Positions 7,161 to 8,168 of a stretch of 8,168 nt of DNA are shown here, one piece after another. Below the pieces are notes generated by a model. It did no database searches. It saw nothing but the letters and a program-made list of their open reading frames with translations, and was not told the origin of the DNA. Both the position numbers and the translations under genes were made by a program. The stretch is from NCBI GenBank assembly GCA_002392525.1, contig DGHE01000126.1, forward strand, positions 1 to 8,168, read 5' to 3'. Within the stretch, counting starts at the first letter, position 1; every line of letters begins with the position of its first letter. Origin of the DNA: Bacteroidales bacterium UBA3856 (GTDB lineage: Bacteria; Bacteroidota; Bacteroidia; Bacteroidales; UBA932).

Positions 7161-7813
7161 AAAAACTGCTGATCCCCGTTCTTTGCTGCCTGGTGGCAAC
7201 CTGGTCCTGTGGGTTTGAAAGTTCCTACTACGTCGAGAACGCACAGGACATCGTAACCATTTTGGAGCACCAACTTGTCAATGACAACGGTGTGGTATAT
7301 ACCCTCTCCGAGAAAGCCGTGGCCTCCCTTCCGGACCTGGAAGAAGACAAACGCTACTACATTGTATTTGACATCCTCAACCAGCAGTACCAGATTCGGC
7401 TGCGCAACGCCATCGAGGCCCATATTGTCACGCCCGAGGAGCTTCCGGAGCAAACCGAAGGACTGGGAAGCGACCCCATCAGCTTCCAGTTTGCGCAGAT
7501 GGGGCGCAAATACTTGGATATGGGCATCAATTATTACTTTGCCGCAGGCAGCGACTACGCACACCAGATCAAATTCTACTGCACGATGGAAAATGCCGGC
7601 TCGCAGATGAACATCCACATTTATCACGACGGCAACAACGAGAATCCCACCACGCTGGCAGAGAAAGACATCAAGATGGACTCCCGCATCATCTCCATCC
7701 CCGTCTCCGAGTGGAAGACAGTGAACGAAGTCAACATCTACTGCGACGTTCTCGCTAAGGATCCCGCTACGGGAGAACAGAAGATTACCCGCCGCATGTA
7801 CTCGCTCAACTAG
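7157..7813 (+). CDS. NigD-like lipoprotein, function unknown
   Basis: This 218-residue protein starts in an ATGA overlap with the Fur-family stop, implying translational coupling. Residues 1-18 (MKKLLIPVLCCLVATWSC) form a lipoprotein signal with C18 as the likely lipidated residue, so it should sit in an outer or inner membrane leaflet. Residues about 30-95 look like a small beta barrel of the OB type (GVVYTLSEKA, RYYIVFDILNQQYQIRL). Residues about 118-218 are beta-rich (KYLDMGINYYFAAG, IKFYCTMENAGSQMNIHIYH, IISIPVSEWK). This two-part layout, length and lipid anchor match the NigD-like family of Bacteroidales, named for a gene near a bacteriocin locus in Prevotella nigrescens, whose molecular role is unknown. 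Family membership is my reading of layout and motifs and is moderate. It is the last gene before the terminator. Confidence 0.6.
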   Translation: MKKLLIPVLCCLVATWSCGFESSYYVENAQDIVTILEHQLVNDNGVVYTLSEKAVASLPDLEEDKRYYIVFDILNQQYQIRLRNAIEAHIVTPEELPEQTEGLGSDPISFQFAQMGRKYLDMGINYYFAAGSDYAHQIKFYCTMENAGSQMNIHIYHDGNNENPTTLAEKDIKMDSRIISIPVSEWKTVNEVNIYCDVLAKDPATGEQKITRRMYSLN

Positions 7814-7830
7814 CGTTCAGCAATACACAC

Positions 7831-7866
7831 AAAAAAAGACCTGCGAAAAATTGCAGGTCTTTTTTT
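7831..7866. terminator. Bidirectional intrinsic terminator
   Basis: A 14-base stem is formed by AAAAAAAGACCTGC (7831-7844) and its perfect complement at 7853-7866, around an 8-base loop (7845-7852). The GC-containing core GACCTGC/GCAGGTC is flanked by seven A on one side and seven T on the other, so transcripts from either strand end in a U-tract. It lies 17 bases after the stop of the lipoprotein gene. On the minus strand it lies just past the encoded CCA end of tRNA-His. It should therefore stop both convergent transcription units. Confidence 0.92.
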
Positions 7867-7867
7867 G

Positions 7868-7944
7868 TGGGGTGGATGATGGGGCTCGAACCCACGACAC
7901 TCGGAACCACAATCCGATGCTCTACCAGCTGAACTACATCCACC
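7868..7944 (-). tRNA. tRNA-His (anticodon GTG), with encoded G-1 and CCA
   Basis: The minus strand folds as a standard tRNA. The acceptor stem GTGGATG (7943-7937) pairs fully with CATCCAC (7878-7872). The D arm is GTTC-AGCTGGTA-GAGC. The anticodon stem TCGGA/TCCGA encloses the loop TTGTGGT, with anticodon GTG at 7910-7908. The variable loop has five bases, and the T arm is GTGGG-TTCGAGC-CCCAT. The extra G-1 (7944) facing C73 (7871), the identity element of histidine tRNA, is encoded in the DNA. The 3' CCA is also encoded (7870-7868). A matching promoter lies directly upstream, and the shared terminator begins immediately after the CCA. Confidence 0.97.
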
Positions 7945-7957
7945 ATGTTTGGGACTG

Positions 7958-7988
7958 CAAATGTAAGGCTTTTTTCCGGTTTTGCAAA
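7958..7988 (-). promoter_or_regulatory. Bacteroidota-type promoter for tRNA-His
   Basis: Read on the minus strand, TTTG (7988-7985) is followed by a 19-base spacer and TACATTTG (7965-7958). This exactly matches the Bacteroidota primary sigma consensus TTTG (-33) / TAnnTTTG (-7) at the right spacing. The -7 element ends 13 bases before G-1 of the tRNA, so transcription should begin a few bases upstream of the mature 5' end, leaving a short leader for RNase P. Confidence 0.8.
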
Positions 7989-8010
7989 ATTTATTTTGTA
8001 ACTTTGCAAA
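7981..8010. repeat. Two copies of palindrome TTTGCAAA, 22 bases apart
   Basis: The self-complementary octamer TTTGCAAA occurs at 7981-7988 and 8003-8010, with starts 22 bases apart, about two helical turns. The left copy supplies the -33 TTTG of the minus-strand tRNA promoter. The right copy contains the TTTG end of the plus-strand -7 element. The pair could be an operator bound by a dimer on one DNA face. It could also be a by-product of TTTG-rich promoter elements in an AT-rich gap. Confidence 0.4.
7999..8006 (+). promoter_or_regulatory. Bacteroidota -7 element for the carboxylase gene
   Basis: TAACTTTG fits TAnnTTTG perfectly and lies 25 bases before the ATG at 8032, giving a short 5' UTR. 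The -33 partner is poor. The only nearby TTTG (7981-7984) is 14 bases upstream rather than about 19-21, and the correctly spaced position (around 7974-7979) reads TTCCGG. Transcription may need an activator or may tolerate a weak -33. Confidence 0.55.
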
Positions 8011-8031
8011 CTTTGAAAGAAGATCATTATT

Positions 8032-8168
8032 ATGGCAAAACGTGAAATCAAGTTTTCCCTGGTTTACAGGGATATGTGGCAGAGTTCCGGCAAATACGTA
8101 CCCCGCGTAGACCAGTTGGTAGAGGTGGCACCGGCCATCATCGACATGGGCTGCTTCGACCGCGTGGA
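8032..8168 (+). CDS. Biotin-dependent carboxylase/oxaloacetate decarboxylase carboxyltransferase subunit, N-terminus (partial)
   Basis: The first 45 codons are present and the rest lies beyond the window. The reading begins MAKREIKFSLVYRDMWQSS and continues with GKYVPRVDQLVEVAPAIIDMGCFDRV. I recognise this as the start of the large Bacteroidales protein annotated as oxaloacetate decarboxylase alpha or pyruvate carboxylase subunit B. Such proteins pair a metal-dependent carboxyltransferase barrel with a C-terminal biotinyl domain, and move CO2 between oxaloacetate or pyruvate and biotin. Here only the entry to the barrel is visible: the metal ligands and biotin lysine are not, so the exact reaction cannot be assigned. 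The ATG at 8032 follows a -7 element by 25 bases and has an A/T-rich leader without Shine-Dalgarno. It is transcribed divergently from tRNA-His. Confidence 0.9.
   Translation, partial: MAKREIKFSLVYRDMWQSSGKYVPRVDQLVEVAPAIIDMGCFDRV

Noticed and set aside
8021..8034. AT-rich ATCATTATTATG stretch as a Fur-type box ahead of the carboxylase gene
   Set aside because: The match to the classical GATAAT repeats is partial and not palindromic, and the binding site of this Cys-free Fur protein is unknown.
7806..8051. Small open frames on both strands across the tRNA-His gene
   Set aside because: Their peptides (for example DDGARTHDTRNHNP and VVQLVEHRIVVPS) are the familiar translations of tRNA sequence, not real proteins.

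Overview
The window looks like core chromosome of a fairly GC-rich member of the Bacteroidota, most likely order Bacteroidales. Four signs point there: the long omega/Rpb6-type RNA polymerase subunit, a NigD-like lipoprotein, a biotin-dependent carboxylase N-terminus of the Bacteroidales type, and promoters of the TTTG-N19-TAnnTTTG kind. Gene starts lack clear Shine-Dalgarno sequences, which also fits. Genus cannot be fixed from the sequence alone. I see no mobile element, CRISPR array, phage gene or defence system.

Positions 1-7813 form one tightly packed plus-strand series that reads like a single operon. In order it holds: the 3' end of a probable OmpH/Skp-like periplasmic chaperone; a family 4 glycosyltransferase; a secreted protein with two LysM domains and a periplasmic-binding-protein-like C-terminal domain; thioredoxin reductase (trxB); outer-membrane assembly lipoprotein bamD; RNA polymerase omega (rpoZ); DNA repair ATPase recN; a cysteine-free Fur-family regulator; and a NigD-like lipoprotein. 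Junctions range from a 4-base overlap to 13 bases. The one exception is a 53-base gap before rpoZ, which carries an inverted repeat. A strong hairpin with A- and T-tracts on both sides (7831-7866) closes the series.

Beyond it lies tRNA-His(GTG) on the minus strand, convergent with the operon and sharing that hairpin as a terminator. It has a near-ideal Bacteroidota promoter. The 87 bases between the tRNA and the next plus-strand gene hold divergent promoter elements and two copies of the palindrome TTTGCAAA. The window ends 45 codons into a gene for the carboxyltransferase subunit of a biotin-dependent oxaloacetate decarboxylase/pyruvate carboxylase-like enzyme.

The genes serve envelope building (chaperone, glycosyltransferase, LysM protein, BamD, lipoprotein), redox balance (TrxB), transcription (omega, Fur-like) and DNA repair (RecN). 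This is mostly housekeeping content. The points worth a second look are the LysM/binding-protein fusion, the divergent cysteine-free Fur protein translationally coupled to a lipoprotein, the direct rpoZ-recN junction, the inverted repeat before rpoZ, and the divergent control region near the right edge. I did not find a convincing new multi-gene system.
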